Part shown: positions 26,274-35,306 of the stretch, in pieces
Position numbering within the stretch: the stretch's first letter is position 1
Layout: each line of letters opens with the position of its first letter
NCBI RefSeq assembly: GCF_001561955.1
Contig: NZ_CP014223.1
Coordinates: forward strand, 62,001-126,000
DNA length: 64,000 bases
Source of the DNA: Anaerotignum propionicum DSM 1682
GTDB lineage: Bacteria; Bacillota; Clostridia; Lachnospirales; Anaerotignaceae
Direction: 5' to 3'
The notes under the pieces: model-generated
Databases searched by the model: none
What the model was told of the DNA's origin: nothing
The model's input: only the letters and a program-made list of their open reading frames with translations
Made by a program: the position numbers and the translations under genes

Positions 26274-26390
26274 TCGGGCGACGGAAGAAAATAAAAGGCT
26301 TTTTTAGACCAAATTTTCGGCTGTTTTGCAAAATAATAGCTTTTCCAAATCTTTCGTTTTGCTTATTTTTCAAAACCGAAGATAATTTTA

Positions 26391-26419
26391 TTTACAAGAT
26401 TGTAAATTTATACTATACT
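26391..26419 (+). promoter_or_regulatory. Promoter of the TPP-riboswitch operon
   Basis: TTTACA (26391-26396), 17 bp, TATACT (26414-26419), about 25 bp before the aptamer. Confidence 0.7.
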
Positions 26420-26443
26420 GGTACAATACAACTGAATAAATAA

Positions 26444-26532
26444 GGCTGGGGGTGCTTTGATTCGTTGAAGCTGAGAGGAATTCGTTTTCCAACCCTTTGA
26501 ACTTGATGTGGTTAGAACCAACGGAGGGAAGC
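26444..26532 (+). promoter_or_regulatory. TPP riboswitch (THI element)
   Basis: The conserved blocks GGGGGTGC, GCTGAGAG, AACCCTTTGAACTTGATGTG and GGTTAGAACCAACGGAGGGA are present in order. It senses thiamine diphosphate and, with the terminator at 26555, should shut off the tenA-ABC transporter operon when thiamine is plentiful. Confidence 0.97.
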
Positions 26533-26554
26533 AATTTATATTTGAAAGCGCAAG

Positions 26555-26585
26555 GTCTTTCCCAATTGGGGAGAGACTTTTTTTA
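26555..26585 (+). terminator. Expression-platform terminator of the TPP riboswitch
   Basis: GTCTTTCCC pairs with GGGAGAGAC (one wobble) around AATT and is followed by eight T residues. Confidence 0.85.
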
Positions 26586-26754
26586 TTTTGTAAATCGGAG
26601 TCTTTTCATCCAATTGGAGGATGACGGATAATCTCAAACAATGGATAAATTGATTTTTGTAAGCCTTAAGAACCAAGGTAATGCAATGGCAGGGCAGATG
26701 AAAAAGCAAGAATAGGCTTTGCCCTGCAAAAATGAACTAGAAAGGTGGAGGGAA

Positions 26755-27420
26755 ATGAAATTAACAGATAGGTTGTATGAAGAAGTTAAATATATTTGGA
26801 ATGGATATTTGGAACAGCCCTTTGTAAAGGAGTTAGGAGAAGGCACTTTGCGGGAGGACCGTTTCCGCTTTTATATGGTGCAGGATTACCGCTATTTACT
26901 GCAATATGCAAAGGTTTTTGCTTTGGGTGTTGTAAAGGCTGAAGATGAAGGGCTTATGCGCCGTTTTGCCTGTATGGTGCATGACACGCTGGATGGAGAA
27001 ATGGATGTACATAAGATTTATATGAATCGTTTGGGCATTACCGAGGAGGAGGTTGCCAAAACAAAAACGGCATTGGCCAATCAGTCCTATACCTCTTATA
27101 TGCTGGAGGTTGCTTTTAAGGGAGATATTTTGGATGTACTAGCAGCGGTATTATCCTGCGCATGGAGCTATCAAATGATAGGAGAGCATCACAAAAATAT
27201 CCCCGGTGCTATGGAGCATCCCCTTTATGGTGAATGGGTCAGAGGCTATTCATCCGAGGAATACGTTCGTGGTGTGGAAGAAATTATAGACGCTGTGAAT
27301 GAATTTGGAGCAGATATTTCTGCAAAAAAGGAAGCATATTTAAAAGAAATATTTTTAAATTGTTGCCGATACGAAAGAGATTTTTGGGAGATGGCCTACC
27401 ATATGAACATGGGGGACTAA
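26755..27420 (+). CDS. tenA: Thiaminase II / aminopyrimidine aminohydrolase TenA
   Basis: A 221-residue all-helical protein of the TenA family: YEEVKYIWNGYLEQPFVKEL, FRFYMVQDYRYLLQYAKVFA, and the active-site Cys in LSCAWSYQMIG, with ECRY-like region YERDFWEMAY near the end. It hydrolyses base-degraded thiamine (aminopyrimidine) to HMP for salvage. The ATG at 26755 follows GGTGGAGGGA; the frame runs up to 26719. It is the first gene after the TPP riboswitch. Confidence 0.95.
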   Translation: MKLTDRLYEEVKYIWNGYLEQPFVKELGEGTLREDRFRFYMVQDYRYLLQYAKVFALGVVKAEDEGLMRRFACMVHDTLDGEMDVHKIYMNRLGITEEEVAKTKTALANQSYTSYMLEVAFKGDILDVLAAVLSCAWSYQMIGEHHKNIPGAMEHPLYGEWVRGYSSEEYVRGVEEIIDAVNEFGADISAKKEAYLKEIFLNCCRYERDFWEMAYHMNMGD

Positions 27421-27436
27421 AAAGGAGTGTGGCGTG

Positions 27437-28192
27437 ATGCTGCGGTTTGAAGGAGTATCCTTTCGATATCCAGAGGATGAGTTGGGAATGATGGAGAAAT
27501 TGTCTTTCCAAGTGGAAAATGGTGAGTTGGTGGCAATCATCGGCGCCAGTGGATGTGGAAAAAGCACCATTTTTCGTTTGATAAATGGACTAGAAAAACC
27601 CGACGAAGGAAAAATTTTGGTAGACGAAAGACCGATTGAAACCATAAAGAACTATAGTGCCTTTATGCCCCAAAAAGACTTGCTTTTCCCATGGCGCAGT
27701 ATTGAGAAAAATGTCTGCCTTCCCATGGAGCTTGCAAAGGTATCTGTAGAAGAGCAGGGCAGAAGGACAGAGAAGGTTTTGGCTCAGGTTGGGTTGCTGG
27801 AGTATGCCAAAAAATTTCCTAAGGATTTATCGGGGGGAATGAAGCAGAGAGCGGCTTTCGCAAGAACCCTCCTTTCAGGGGCAGATATGCTTTTGTTGGA
27901 TGAGCCCTTTAGCGCGCTGGATTACCTCACAAGAGTAGAAATGCAGGAGTGGTTGTTACAGCAGTGGGTGCATTATCATAAAACGATTTTGTTTATCACC
28001 CATGATGTGGAGGAGGCCATTTTTTTGGCAAAGAGAGTTTATATCATACAGGATTCCAGACCATTTACGGAAATGGAATGCATTGAAGTACCCTTGGACT
28101 ATCCCAGAAATCGTGAGGATTTGAAAAAGGCGGAGATTGTAGAATTAAAAGAAAGTCTCATTGGAAAGCTGAGAAGGAGTGTGAGCTTATGA
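27437..28192 (+). CDS. ABC transporter ATP-binding protein, HMP/thiamine precursor uptake (ThiZ-like)
   Basis: A 251-residue ATPase with Walker A GASGCGKST, Q-loop FMPQKDLLFPW, signature LSGGMKQR, Walker B MLLLDEPFSALD and the switch His in FITHDVEEA. It is closest in style to the SsuB/TauB/ThiZ group. AAAGGAG allows either the GTG at 27434 or the ATG at 27437. The permease overlaps its end by 4 bp. Operon position behind tenA and the TPP riboswitch indicates a thiamine precursor such as HMP or formylaminopyrimidine. Confidence 0.92.
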   Translation: MLRFEGVSFRYPEDELGMMEKLSFQVENGELVAIIGASGCGKSTIFRLINGLEKPDEGKILVDERPIETIKNYSAFMPQKDLLFPWRSIEKNVCLPMELAKVSVEEQGRRTEKVLAQVGLLEYAKKFPKDLSGGMKQRAAFARTLLSGADMLLLDEPFSALDYLTRVEMQEWLLQQWVHYHKTILFITHDVEEAIFLAKRVYIIQDSRPFTEMECIEVPLDYPRNREDLKKAEIVELKESLIGKLRRSVSL

Positions 28193-28932
28193 AAAAAAAC
28201 ATGCCTTCTGCGCTGTTGGTGCTGATTTTATTAATGCTTTGGCAAGGTGTTGCCATGGGAATTGATGCGGCTTACATATTACCCTCGCCTACAGGTATTT
28301 TAGTACGCCTTTGGGAGCTGAGAGTGCCTCTGTTTACGGTGCATTTGCCTGCAACCATGGGAATTACTGCTCTTGGACTTCTAATTTCCGTAGTTCTTGG
28401 GTTATTGCTGGCCATCGCTATGGATTGGAACCCAAAGCTGGAAAAGGCACTATATCCCGTGATTGTGGCGTCCCAGACCATACCCACTACGGCCATCGCA
28501 CCTTTGTTTATCCTATGGTTTGGATATTCTATTTGGAGTAAGGTTTTGGTCACAATTTTAATGACCTTTTTCCCCATCGCCATTACGGTATTTGATGGGT
28601 TTAAGTCTACAAAACGGGAAATGGAGGAGCTCTTGTTCACTTATGGCGCCTCTAAAAAGGATGTTTTTCTAAAACTGAAGCTGCCCACAGCTTTGCCCCA
28701 CTTTTTCTCAGCTATTAAAATGGCAATTCCCCTCAGCGTCATTGGTGCAGCAATTGCCGAATGGCTGGGAGCGCAAAAGGGTTTGGGCTATTTTAGTAAA
28801 AGAATGATGACACAGCTGGACGGTGCGGGGGTATTTGCGCCGGTGGTATTGCTCTCCGTTGTGGCAATGCTGACGGTTTGGGTAATTACAATGATTGAAA
28901 ACAAAACGATAACATGGAGAAAGGAATTATAA
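28189..28932 (+). CDS. ABC transporter permease, HMP/thiamine precursor uptake (ThiX-like)
   Basis: A 247-residue membrane protein with six hydrophobic segments and the EAA loop MEELLFTYGASKKDVFLKLKLPTALP. The ASQTIPTTAIAPLFILWFG segment is typical of the SsuC/TauC/ThiX permeases. It overlaps the ATPase gene (ATGA) and the substrate-binding protein gene (TAATG), so all three are translationally coupled. Confidence 0.92.
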   Translation: MKKNMPSALLVLILLMLWQGVAMGIDAAYILPSPTGILVRLWELRVPLFTVHLPATMGITALGLLISVVLGLLLAIAMDWNPKLEKALYPVIVASQTIPTTAIAPLFILWFGYSIWSKVLVTILMTFFPIAITVFDGFKSTKREMEELLFTYGASKKDVFLKLKLPTALPHFFSAIKMAIPLSVIGAAIAEWLGAQKGLGYFSKRMMTQLDGAGVFAPVVLLSVVAMLTVWVITMIENKTITWRKEL

Positions 28933-29960
28933 TGATGAAAAAAAGAATATTTGCTTTTTTAATGACGGCGGTTATGGCAATTGGTGCAGCAGGCTGTGGC
29001 ACAAACAAGAGTAGTGAAGATGGTAGTGCCCCTAAAGAGGGTGAAAAGAAATTAGAGGATTTTTCAATTGTTTTGGATTGGTATCCTAATGCCATCCATA
29101 GTTTTTTGTATACAGGGATTGAAAAGGGCTATTTTGCAGAGGAAGGCTTAAACTTGGTTATTAATTTTCCTTCTAACGTGAATGATGGTATTTCCATGCC
29201 TGCAGCAGGCAAAGCAGATATCGGACTGTATTATTTGCAGGATGCAATTTTAACAGCTACCGAAGAAAATGTTCCCATTGTTTCCGTAGGTGCGTTGACA
29301 CAAAGCTCTCTCAATGTTGTAGTAGCCTTAAAAGATAGCGGCATTAGCGGTGCGAAAGATTTAAAGGGAAAGAAAATCGGATATTCGGGAACTTCCCTTT
29401 CAGAAGAACAAATTAAGTCTATGCTGGAAAATGTGGGCCTTAGCGCAGAGGATTGCCAATTTATTGACGTTGGCTTTGATTTGATGACTGCTTTAACCAC
29501 GGGACAGGTGGATGCCACAATTGGTAACATGGTAAACCATGAGGTGCCTCAGCTGGAAGAAAACGGCTTTGCCATCAACTACTTCTATCCTACTGAATTT
29601 GGCGTACCGCAGGCTTATGAACTGGTATTTTTAGCAGGCAAGGATGCAGTGGAAAAAAATCCTGAAAAAATTCAGAGATTTTTACGTGCTTGCCAAAAAA
29701 GCTTTGGGGATATGAAGGAGAATCCTGATGAAAGCTTGCAAATTTTATTAGATAATCAAAATGCTGAAAATTTCCCCTTGTCTAAAACAGTGGAACAAAA
29801 GAGCATGGAAACCTTGCTTCCTGTTATGGAAACCCCTGAGGCACCTTTCTTGCACCAAGAAGTGGATGTTTGGCAGAAAAATGCAGATTGGCTTTATGAG
29901 AGGGGCATTCTTTCTCAAAAGACAGACGTTACGCCTTTGGTTGTAAATTTAGTGGATTAA
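28932..29960 (+). CDS. ABC transporter substrate-binding lipoprotein, NMT1/THI5-like (ThiY-like)
   Basis: A 342-residue lipoprotein with signal peptide and lipobox FLMTAVMAIGAAGC. The mature part is an NMT1/THI5-like periplasmic-binding fold: FSIVLDWYPNAIHSFLYTGIEKGYF, then KGKKIGYSGTSLSE and DVGFDLMTALTTGQVDATIGNM. This family binds HMP-type pyrimidines. Start at 28932 overlaps the permease stop. The TPP riboswitch upstream supports the substrate class. Confidence 0.92.
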   Translation: MMKKRIFAFLMTAVMAIGAAGCGTNKSSEDGSAPKEGEKKLEDFSIVLDWYPNAIHSFLYTGIEKGYFAEEGLNLVINFPSNVNDGISMPAAGKADIGLYYLQDAILTATEENVPIVSVGALTQSSLNVVVALKDSGISGAKDLKGKKIGYSGTSLSEEQIKSMLENVGLSAEDCQFIDVGFDLMTALTTGQVDATIGNMVNHEVPQLEENGFAINYFYPTEFGVPQAYELVFLAGKDAVEKNPEKIQRFLRACQKSFGDMKENPDESLQILLDNQNAENFPLSKTVEQKSMETLLPVMETPEAPFLHQEVDVWQKNADWLYERGILSQKTDVTPLVVNLVD

Positions 29961-30050
29961 AGAAAGCAATGAGAATGTTTTAAATTTTGGCATGACATGC
30001 TTGAATTTTAGAAGAAAATTCAAAAGGGGCATTAAAGAAAGTGCTTCCCA

Positions 30051-30112
30051 ACCGCCTAAGGGCAATTTTTCGAAAATTTTTCGAAGGAAAACCCTTGGGC
30101 GCTTTTTATTTT
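30051..30112 (+). terminator. Terminator after the thiamine-precursor operon
   Basis: GCCTAAGGG and CCCTTGGGC pair around an A/T-rich loop that itself contains TTTTTCGAAAA; TTTTTATTTTT follows. The rest of 29961-30322 has only the promoter listed next. Confidence 0.7.
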
Positions 30113-30226
30113 TAGTGTCTTTTAAATCTTGAACGACGTCATTCTTAGGATTTCACTTGCGAAAAAGAAGAGATTTTGATTTTGTTTCTATTGTTCCATA
30201 GCAAAATGGATTATTCTGACATGAAA

Positions 30227-30255
30227 TTGATATTTTTTAAAAATAAAAGTATAAT
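30227..30255 (+). promoter_or_regulatory. Promoter of the short-chain dehydrogenase gene
   Basis: TTGATA (30227-30232), 17 bp, TATAAT (30250-30255). Confidence 0.75.
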
Positions 30256-30322
30256 ACAATAGAATAAATTAGAATAATAAATAAAAAAACTTTGAAATCA
30301 AATAGGATTAGGATGTGAAACA

Positions 30323-31075
30323 ATGAAAGCATTGGTGACAGGAGCATCAGGGGGCATTGGAAGGGATATCGCTCTAATTTTAAGCCGCATGGGTTATGAT
30401 TTGATTTTGGTAAGCAGGGATGCAGAAAAACTTGCCCGAGTGAAAAAGCATTTAAAAACCCATGTGCAGATTATTTCTGCTGATTTGTCTGTGGAGGAAG
30501 AGTGCTTTGCCCTTTATGAGCAGGTCAAGGAGCAAAATATTGATATATTGGTGAATAACGCAGGCTTTGGTACCTTTGGACATTTTTGGGAGGTACCTTT
30601 GGAGCGGGAGCTTAATATGTTGAATTTGAATGTGCGAGCAGTGCATATTCTGACAAAGCTGTTTTTAGAGGATTTTCGCAAGCGGGACAGCGGTTATATT
30701 TTAAATGTTGCCTCTGCGGCAGGTTTTATGCCCGGCCCTTTAATGGCAACCTATTATGCCACAAAAAACTATGTTTTAAGGCTTACGGAGGCGATTTATG
30801 AAGAATTGCGTAGAGACAGAAGCCAAGTGCATATTTCGGCCCTTTGTCCCGGCCCTGTGGATACAGGGTTTAACCAACGAGCAGAAGTAAGCTTTTCCCT
30901 AAGAGGGTTGCGGTCCTTTGATGTGGCTAAGTATGCCATTGAGGAGATGTTTGCGAATAAAGTGGTGATTATACCCGGTATTGCCATGAAGCTTGCCCAG
31001 TTCGGACGAAAATTTCTCGGCGAAAAAGCCCAGTTGAAAGCAGCATATTACTTTCAGCATAAAAAGAAAGGTTGA
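30323..31075 (+). CDS. Short-chain dehydrogenase/reductase
   Basis: A 250-residue SDR with the cofactor loop VTGASGGIGRDIA, NNAGFG, the catalytic Ser in LNVASAAG and YYATKNY (Tyr and Lys). The LVSRDAEKL after the second strand favours NADP. The substrate is unknown; it resembles the YqjQ/DltE-like group. The C terminus is basic. It overlaps or abuts the next gene. Confidence 0.9.
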   Translation: MKALVTGASGGIGRDIALILSRMGYDLILVSRDAEKLARVKKHLKTHVQIISADLSVEEECFALYEQVKEQNIDILVNNAGFGTFGHFWEVPLERELNMLNLNVRAVHILTKLFLEDFRKRDSGYILNVASAAGFMPGPLMATYYATKNYVLRLTEAIYEELRRDRSQVHISALCPGPVDTGFNQRAEVSFSLRGLRSFDVAKYAIEEMFANKVVIIPGIAMKLAQFGRKFLGEKAQLKAAYYFQHKKKG

Positions 31076-31080
31076 AAAGG

Positions 31081-31911
31081 ATGCGGGGCTTGGGTGAAAA
31101 GGCAGACCGCCGTTGGAAACGGGTGATTTTCCATACGTTGGATGGGTATTTTTCCAATGGGATTAGCAAAACAGCGGCGTCCTTAACCTATTATTTTATT
31201 TTTGCAATTTTTCCGTTCTTAATTTTTATTAGTTCCCTTTTGGGTTTTTTGCATTTGCCCATGATTACTGTAGAAGGGGATGCCTCCGCATTACTGCCTG
31301 CGGATGTGGTAGCGTTAATTAATTTAACCATTGCCCATATGACGGAAACCAGCAGCGGTGCATGGTTGACCTTTGGTTTGGTTTTTACCGTTTGGTTTCC
31401 CTTGCGGGCTGTGAGTAGTCTAGTGGGTGCAATCAACGGTATTTATGGGGATGAGAAAATGCTGAAACATACCCTACGCATTATATTCCTTTCCCTTTTA
31501 ATGATAATATTTGTGCCGGTATTGCTTATGGTGCTACTGATTAGCAAAGAAGTGATGGAGTTTATCAGTATTTTTGTGCCCATGGCGGAAACCTTTATTG
31601 ATTTATGGTCTAGGATACGGTTTTTACCCATTTCCCTTGGCGTTTTGTTTTTCATCAGTGGTGTTTATTTTCTTTCACCTAACCAGCGACCACTAAAAAG
31701 ATATGTTTTTCCGGGAGCGATTCTTTCCACGGCGGCATGGATACTTTTTTCTGCAGGGTTTGCCTATTATGTGGATCATGTGGGGAAATACTCTGTGATT
31801 TATGGCTCCATAGGTGCCATTATTGCTTTTTTGGTATGGCTGAATGCCAGTGTTGCGGCTTTGCTCATGGGGGCTGTTTTTAATCAGGCGTTGCGCAGAG
31901 AATTTCAATAA
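31081..31911 (+). CDS. YihY/BrkB family membrane protein
   Basis: A 276-residue protein with six membrane segments: GISKTAASLTYYFIFAIFPFLIF, the GAINGIYGDEK loop and VYGSIGAIIAFLVWLNASVAALLMGAVFNQAL at the end. This is the YihY family, once called RNase BN. The role is not established. I chose ATG 31081, with AAAGG 9 nt upstream, over the TTG at 31072. It probably forms one transcript with the dehydrogenase. Confidence 0.87.
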   Translation: MRGLGEKADRRWKRVIFHTLDGYFSNGISKTAASLTYYFIFAIFPFLIFISSLLGFLHLPMITVEGDASALLPADVVALINLTIAHMTETSSGAWLTFGLVFTVWFPLRAVSSLVGAINGIYGDEKMLKHTLRIIFLSLLMIIFVPVLLMVLLISKEVMEFISIFVPMAETFIDLWSRIRFLPISLGVLFFISGVYFLSPNQRPLKRYVFPGAILSTAAWILFSAGFAYYVDHVGKYSVIYGSIGAIIAFLVWLNASVAALLMGAVFNQALRREFQ

Positions 31912-31913
31912 AA

Positions 31914-31956
31914 AGAGTTCTGATTGGATTTTTCCAATTGGGACTTTTTTTATTGA
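31914..31956 (+). terminator. Terminator after the YihY gene
   Basis: AGTTCTGATTGGA and TCCAATTGGGACT pair with wobble positions around TTTT, followed by seven T residues. Confidence 0.75.
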
Positions 31957-32212
31957 ACAAAAATTGTGTAGGAATCAATGGGAGAGCAAAAACAAAAGGT
32001 TACCATAATATAGAAATATATCAAGTTTTGCAAATAAAGGTGAAGATATTTATAAAATATAAAAAATAGGAATAATGTAGAGTGAATTCCAATAATTAGT
32101 AATAATATATGGTTAAATTTTCATATAAAACCATATACAAGTAAATAATTGCACAAAAATTGCATCAATATTTCACTGCTATTACAATTACATTACAGAT
32201 TGACATAACGTA

Positions 32213-32241
32213 TTGCAAAACAATTTTGGGCTTCGTATAAT
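32213..32241 (+). promoter_or_regulatory. Promoter of the first stalk-domain surface protein gene
   Basis: TTGCAA (32213-32218), 17 bp, TATAAT (32236-32241). It leaves a leader of about 230 nt. The stretch 31957-32210 is AT-rich with no gene. Confidence 0.75.
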
Positions 32242-32247
32242 GAGCAG

Positions 32248-32475
32248 GCAAAGTAAATAACGCTTGCAGAAACTTTGGAGCGTCATGGAGGGAGGCAATC
32301 GGAGAGACAAAGTTTTTTTATGCTGAATGGGTGAAAGAAAAGCGGCGTTTTGAAGACGGCTAAACAATGTGACTGCATCAAAGGGGTCTGGGGAGGAGTT
32401 GAACTGCATTCGTTTTATAATTATGCAACGAACGAAAACGAACAAAGTACATATTTTTAAAGGAGGAATGTAACG
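32248..32475 (+). promoter_or_regulatory. Long leader of the first surface protein gene with a 24-nt inverted repeat
   Basis: TTCGTT (32409-32414) and AACGAA (32427-32432) flank a 12-nt centre with ATAATTAT. The leader of the second gene has the same arms with the same spacing. AAAGGAGGAATGTAACG precedes the start codon in both, and a GTAAAT and GGGAGGCA block is also shared, so the two leaders are related. Confidence 0.6.
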
Positions 32476-34710
32476 ATGAAGAAAGTAATATCTTTCTTGA
32501 TGGCTGCAGCCATGGTTACTTCACTTGTTCCCGCAACAGCGTTTGCGGCAGGCGATGTAACTGCTACAGCTAAAGTAATCGATGCCTTGGAAAGAGGCAA
32601 AGATTTCGACGGTGTGATTGATGCAGCTAACGCACCAGAATTGCAATTGAAGGTTACAAGTGCTGACTATACAACAGGTGGCAGCACACCTACAGTTGAT
32701 GTAACAGTATCTTTGGACGGTGCAGAATTTACTGCAACCGATGCGGCTGGTTTTGAAGGAATGGTAAAAGTAACTAATCCTGCAGCAGTTACCGTAGCAA
32801 CAAAGGAATTTTCAGAAGACGAAGTAACTTACACCTTGACAGGCCAGCTTAAGAAGGACGACGTTGTTGCAATTAACTTGGCTTCCAAAATGACAAAGGT
32901 TTCTGTTGGCAAAACAGCAACTGTATCCGTTGATTCCAAAATGGCAAAAGCTGATGATTTAGTTTATGCTTCCGTTTTGGACAAAGGCATCAAAGCTTCC
33001 GTTAAGAAAACAGTAAGCGTAGCTGTTGACGAAGTAGCAACAATTAATAGCAAGGGCTTAAAAATTGAACCTTCTGTTGATGATTCTTACGCAGTAGGCA
33101 CACAGTTCACATTAAAGCTTTCCAAAGGTTTTGAGTTTGCAAACACAACTGTAACAGGCGCTGCTGATTGGGCAATCGACGGTAGCGAAGCTACTTTCAC
33201 AGCACCTTCCGTTGATGAATTCACTTTGACAGGTATCAAAGTTGAAGCTACATCCGCAAAGGTTGGCGACGTTGCTACAATTAAAGTAACAGCGAAAAAC
33301 GTTGGCACAGCTTCCGTAGAAGTTGCTAAGGTTGTTGATTACAAAGTAGGCGTTTCCGTTGATGCAGACGAAGACGTACCTGTAATCTACAGCGGTACAG
33401 ACGTAAACAACACAGGCTTGACAGATGATTCCGATCACATGACCTTGGAAGTAACAGCAGAGGAAACATTCCCCGGCGCTTGGTCCATGAGACAGGGCTT
33501 CAACTTCACATTGCCTGAAGGCGTATATGTAACAGACGTAGACGTTATTGAAGCAGAAAACTTCTTGCAGGGTAACGTAGCAGTTGGTACAACTGAATGG
33601 GAAGCAGCTTTCAAAGCAGCTTACGATAAAGGCGATTACAATGGCTTCACATTTGCAAAGAGAGTATTTGATGATGTAAATACAAACCTTGCTGCTGATC
33701 CTGCAAGTGTTACCTTTAAGTTACAGCTTGTAGCTGATCCTACTTTCGAAGGCGATGTAAAATTAGGCTTTGAAGGCGCTTTGGTTGATGCACAGGAAGT
33801 AACTGTAGCAAAATTCGTTAAACCTTACACAGTAAAAGCAGAACAGAACGACGTAATCATCGATTACAGAAACACATCTGTTCAGACACCTATCACAATC
33901 ACAGAAGCAGAAGCAGGCTTATGGGCAGCTAACTCTGTATTCACACTTACAGTAGATAGAGGCGACATGATTCAGTTTGAAGATGACGCAACCTTCTCTG
34001 TAAACGATTCCGGCTTGGAATTGAAAGATGAGAAGACAAAAGATGGTCAGCTTGCATTTACTGTAAAGAGCGAATCCGATGAAGCAGCAACTGTAGAAAT
34101 CAAAGATATCGCATTGTTCATGCAGAGAAACGTACCTGCAGGCGCTTATGACCTGAAGGCTGAAACAGCAATGAGCACAGCTTATGACAAACAGGCGATT
34201 TATGCAGCAGATGGTAAAGACAACAACATCATTGATGATGTTGCAGATTACAGCAAAGTTGTAAAAGAAGCATTCATTAATGTAGTAACAAGCGGTAGAG
34301 ACAATGACAACCTGTTCACAACAAAGGTAGTAGTACCTGTTGGCGAAGCTTACTTAATGGCTGGTTCCACAAAGGTTGAATTGGATGTACCCGCTTACAT
34401 CAGCGCAACAAACTACACAATGCTTCCTATTAGAGCAGTATCCAAGGCTCTTGGTGTAAACACAAACAACGTATTGTGGAGTGCAGAAACAAAAACTATC
34501 ACAATCATGTATGCACAGAGAATCATTACAATGGTAGTTGGTCAGAAGACAATCAACGTAAACGGTTCTTCCATCCCCGCATCCGCAGCACCTGAAATCA
34601 CAGGCGACAGAGCATTCTTGCCTATGAGAGATTTGGCTACAGCTTTGGGTGTAACTGATATCACATGGGATGCAGCAACAAGAACAGCTACATTGAACGG
34701 TGGCAAATGA
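32476..34710 (+). CDS. Secreted protein with C-terminal stalk domain, probable surface-layer protein (paralogue 1)
   Basis: A 744-residue exported protein. Signal peptide KVISFLMAAAMVTSLVPATAFA, then a long acidic beta-rich region with few cysteines. The last 120 residues are a stalk domain of the copper amine oxidase N-terminal type: two units YTMLPIRAVSKALGVNTNNVLW and RAFLPMRDLATALGVTDITWD, each ending in a WxxxTxT strand. In Clostridia these domains are common on surface proteins. The codons are strongly biased (ACA, GTA, GCA, GAA), pointing to high expression. It is closely similar to the next gene along the whole length. A structural S-layer role is inference. Confidence 0.8.
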   Translation: MKKVISFLMAAAMVTSLVPATAFAAGDVTATAKVIDALERGKDFDGVIDAANAPELQLKVTSADYTTGGSTPTVDVTVSLDGAEFTATDAAGFEGMVKVTNPAAVTVATKEFSEDEVTYTLTGQLKKDDVVAINLASKMTKVSVGKTATVSVDSKMAKADDLVYASVLDKGIKASVKKTVSVAVDEVATINSKGLKIEPSVDDSYAVGTQFTLKLSKGFEFANTTVTGAADWAIDGSEATFTAPSVDEFTLTGIKVEATSAKVGDVATIKVTAKNVGTASVEVAKVVDYKVGVSVDADEDVPVIYSGTDVNNTGLTDDSDHMTLEVTAEETFPGAWSMRQGFNFTLPEGVYVTDVDVIEAENFLQGNVAVGTTEWEAAFKAAYDKGDYNGFTFAKRVFDDVNTNLAADPASVTFKLQLVADPTFEGDVKLGFEGALVDAQEVTVAKFVKPYTVKAEQNDVIIDYRNTSVQTPITITEAEAGLWAANSVFTLTVDRGDMIQFEDDATFSVNDSGLELKDEKTKDGQLAFTVKSESDEAATVEIKDIALFMQRNVPAGAYDLKAETAMSTAYDKQAIYAADGKDNNIIDDVADYSKVVKEAFINVVTSGRDNDNLFTTKVVVPVGEAYLMAGSTKVELDVPAYISATNYTMLPIRAVSKALGVNTNNVLWSAETKTITIMYAQRIITMVVGQKTINVNGSSIPASAAPEITGDRAFLPMRDLATALGVTDITWDAATRTATLNGGK

Positions 34711-34810
34711 GAAATGCAGGAAATTGAGGGCTTAGTCCTCAAACCCCCACAAGGGATTTTCCCTTGACCTGTTGAGGAGGGGCAGACAAATGGTCTGCCT
34801 CTCTTTTTAT
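34707..34810 (+). repeat. Composite 3' hairpin element, copy C (after paralogue 1), including terminator
   Basis: GAGGGCTTAGTCCTC hairpin, AAACCCCC spacer, ACAAGGGATTTTCCCTTG hairpin with GACC, then GGGGCAGAC/GTCTGCCTC with CTTTTT as the terminator. It is the same arrangement as at copy B after the ThrE genes. Confidence 0.65.
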
Positions 34811-35035
34811 GTTACAAAATGGTTTGTTAGAAATAATTTGAACTTAGGTTAGAAAAGTTTTTTCAAGAACAAATAGGGGCATAGAGTGCCTTTTTTTTGT
34901 TATGCACCCCTATATCTTGGGCATTCAAAGGGACAAACACCAAGGTGTAGAAAACCGCTTTAAGTACTGTAAAACTGGCATATTTACGCAATGTTGCTCC
35001 TATATTACAGTTATGTTACATTTTGCCAATGTCTC

Positions 35036-35064
35036 TTGCCATTTTAAGAATCCCTGCGTATAAT
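35036..35064 (+). promoter_or_regulatory. Promoter of the second stalk-domain surface protein gene
   Basis: TTGCCA (35036-35041), 17 bp, TATAAT (35059-35064). It leaves a leader of about 236 nt, like that of paralogue 1. The gap 34811-35035 holds no gene. Confidence 0.75.
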
Positions 35065-35070
35065 AATCTT

Positions 35071-35306
35071 GCATAGTAAATGGTAATGCTTTCCTATTGA
35101 TGAAACGGATCGGGACGGGAGGCAGAGCTTAGGGACGGCGTTTTGCTCTCTTAAATGGGTGTGAGGGGAGAACAAAGAAACTAAGGTTTGGCAAACGAAG
35201 CGCAAAGGGACGTGAGTAGTAAAGTGGCACAATTGAAAAGCATTCGTTGTATAATTATAAAACGAAACACAACTAAAATTAAAATGTTAAAAGGAGGAAT
35301 TTAACG
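35071..35306 (+). promoter_or_regulatory. Long leader of the second surface protein gene with a 24-nt inverted repeat
   Basis: TTCGTT (35243-35248) and AACGAA (35261-35266) flank GTATAATTATAA; the whole is palindromic except at two symmetric positions. It lies 41 nt before the start codon, against 44 nt in paralogue 1. AAAAGGAGGAATTTAACG is the shared ribosome site region. Confidence 0.6.

Noticed and set aside
35182-35201. GG-N10-GC match to a sigma-54 promoter in the leader of surface paralogue 2
   Set aside because: The -12 part reads GCGCA rather than TTGCA, and it lies inside the transcribed leader downstream of a good sigma-A type promoter.
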